The position numbers and the translations under genes were made by a program. 64,000 bases of DNA from positions 16,035,001-16,099,000 of the forward strand of contig CM050659.1 of NCBI GenBank assembly GCA_027574665.1, written 5' to 3'. This document shows, piece after piece, positions 62,443-64,000 of the stretch (positions within the stretch are counted from its first letter, which is position 1; each line of letters opens with the position of its first letter). Origin of the DNA: Rhynochetos jubatus. Taxonomy: Eukaryota > Chordata > Aves > Eurypygiformes > Rhynochetidae. The notes under the pieces were generated by a model, which saw only the letters and a list, made by a program, of their open reading frames with translations, did not search any database and had not been told where the DNA came from.

Positions 62443-62895
62443 ATTCTTATTCCTTCTTAATTAGTACATCTATATTTTTAGATGAGTAGAGGAAAACCAG
62501 ACTTTGTGTTGTCCCAAGTCTGCAATCCTTGTTCAGTCAAGACCAGTTCTCTGTTCACAGGTGCTGAATAAGAATTACAACCTCGCCTAGAGGTTTTGCC
62601 TCAAAATAAGCTCATATTGCAGCCATCCATCTCCTTAATTCCAGCACATAATTGAAAAACAAAGCCATATTTTCCCCTATTTACTCCCTCAAAGGACTAT
62701 ATTTTCTCTTGCACTAATCTCATTATGTGGCTAGGCAAAGAGTAAAGTCTTACTCTGGGTGTGAAAGATTGATAGATTTTATCTCTTAAAGAAATTAGGA
62801 GCTGTGGAGCTGCACTTTATCCACTGCTGATGTCAATACAGTTACTCCATACACAGAATCCAGCCCTGGAATGCCAGAAAGACAGCCATTGATGC

Positions 62896-62897
<2 letters not shown>

Positions 62898-62932
<35 letters not shown>
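62898..62932. repeat. Poly-T tract (about 35 nt)
   Basis: An uninterrupted T run followed by AACATTAAAAG. On the minus strand this is a poly-A run, but no processed pseudogene body is evident to the left of it. Confidence 0.9.
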
Positions 62933-62938
<6 letters not shown>

Positions 62939-64000
62939 AAAAGAAATTTTAACAAGCATTTAAGTTATCAAAAAGACAGGATTGTGCTGATTCTTTTTCA
63001 TGGACAATGAAGGCAGAGAGTGTGCTTCTGATGCTAATTGTTGTCTTTTACTGAACATGCTAAATTATTTTTCACTGCATATTACTTTCAGAAACCATGT
63101 ATTAGCCAAGTTTCTCTGCTGCCAGTTTCTGGAGATCTTATCAGTCAAATGAACATCCTGGGTACAAAGCATTGCTGATTATGACATGGCATAGCAATCA
63201 AAGGCCTAAACACACACTCTTGCTCTTCAGCTACAGACTCTGAACTATACCAGACCCTCTCCTGCATGGGAACACATCAGGAAAAGCAGCTTTGCAGAGT
63301 GGTCTTCTGAGGCGGTCCTTTCAGACTGCCCTCTTCATGCTGTTCGAGGGGCCATTGTTGGCAAAAGCCATTGGGACAGTCAGGGAAGAAAAACACTTCA
63401 GGCCTTTATAGTTCAGCTTCTGAAAAGCTCCCAAGCACAGATAACTGGAGACTGGGACTGCACCGGAGAGATACCAGTTGCCCTATCCTGCCATTCTTCC
63501 CTTGGTGTCTGCTGCCAGCACACCCCAAGTGATAGGGCAAGGGGCTGGCCAGTCCCTTGCCCGACCCAGGGCAGATGTTCTGCTCTTCGGTTAAGCCTCA
63601 GAAACAACTGCAGAGACAACACGGGACCAACAGTGCCAGGAATACCTGTAATACCCAAAGGGTGTGTTTTTCAGTCCTATGCTCCCACAAGCAGCCACCA
63701 CAGTGTCACCAAGATGTTAGTATTTGCCGTTCTCGGACCCTTCGCTTTGGGCTTCCGGGAGGAGGCAGATATGTAGCTTATCGCTCACCCCACTTTTAAC
63801 ACACAGAGGGCATTTCAACACCACTGCCTTTGCTTGCAGAGTCATTGCTGTAGGGAAGTATGTAACCACCAGGCTCCAGTTCGCAGCTAGCGTGCTGTGT
63901 TGCTCAACAGTGACAGTTGGGTTTACATCAACCACCATCCTCTGTGGCAATGAAGTGCTTCCCCTAGACCAGAGCTGCACTTCAGCTGCAGAAACCATTG

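Larger units (their letters stand above)
51277..64000. other. Region upstream of MIR223 (minus-strand sense), no protein gene recognised
   Basis: The primary miR-223 transcript would start in this interval, because the hairpin is on the minus strand. No exon of a known protein, including moesin, was recognised on either strand. It contains a poly-C tract, poly-T tracts, a 15-bp minisatellite and a GC-rich block at about 55-58 kb. No CR1 copy was noticed here, in contrast to 11-35 kb. Confidence 0.55.

Noticed and set aside
45000-64000. Search for moesin (MSN) exons on the minus strand, as expected from mammalian synteny
   Set aside because: No ERM C-terminal phrase or other MSN exon was recognised; MSN probably lies beyond the right edge.

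Overview
This is vertebrate nuclear DNA, almost certainly from a bird. Coding sequence lies in short exons with canonical GT/AG borders, a CpG island carries a first exon, and the interspersed repeats are CR1 LINEs of the avian type. The species cannot be fixed from the sequence alone. No bacterial, plasmid or CRISPR features are present.

Layout. (1) 1-1,470: CpG island and promoter of a heat-shock factor gene. (2) 872-15,086 (+): a complete 13-exon HSF3-type heat shock factor. Every splice phase matches and the assembled frame is 550 codons; the 3' UTR probably ends near 17.1 kb. (3) 17.1-21.9 kb: intergenic, with CR1 fragments. (4) 21,935-31,938 (+): VSIG4/CRIg copy A, nine exons, 414 residues: signal peptide, Ig-V, Ig-C2, stalk, membrane span and a long tyrosine-bearing tail. 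A 2.6-kb antisense CR1 sits in intron 4. (5) 37,746-44,759 (or 44,913) (+): VSIG4 copy B, eight exons with the same exon plan but a different stalk, an Ala/Leu-rich membrane span and an ambiguous tail. (6) 51.18-51.28 kb (-): a hairpin with both arms of miR-223. (7) 51.3-64 kb: no recognisable protein-coding gene; homopolymer tracts, short tandem repeats and a GC-rich block at about 55-58 kb.

The gene order HSF3 - VSIG4 - MIR223 agrees with the mammalian X-linked interval MSN - MIR223 - VSIG4 - HSF3 - HEPH (order recalled from knowledge), which supports all three identifications. VSIG4 (macrophage complement receptor) and miR-223 (myeloid microRNA) are both myeloid genes in mammals, so the right half of the window is probably a myeloid-expressed neighbourhood.

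The most unusual content is the VSIG4 tandem pair. The two Ig-V exons are only about 58% identical in protein, while the Ig-C2 exon and about 160 bp of upstream intron are about 97-98% identical in DNA, which looks like a localised gene-conversion tract. Copy A also appears to have duplicated a stalk exon. Copy B has a shifted tail frame that an alternative splice acceptor could reopen.
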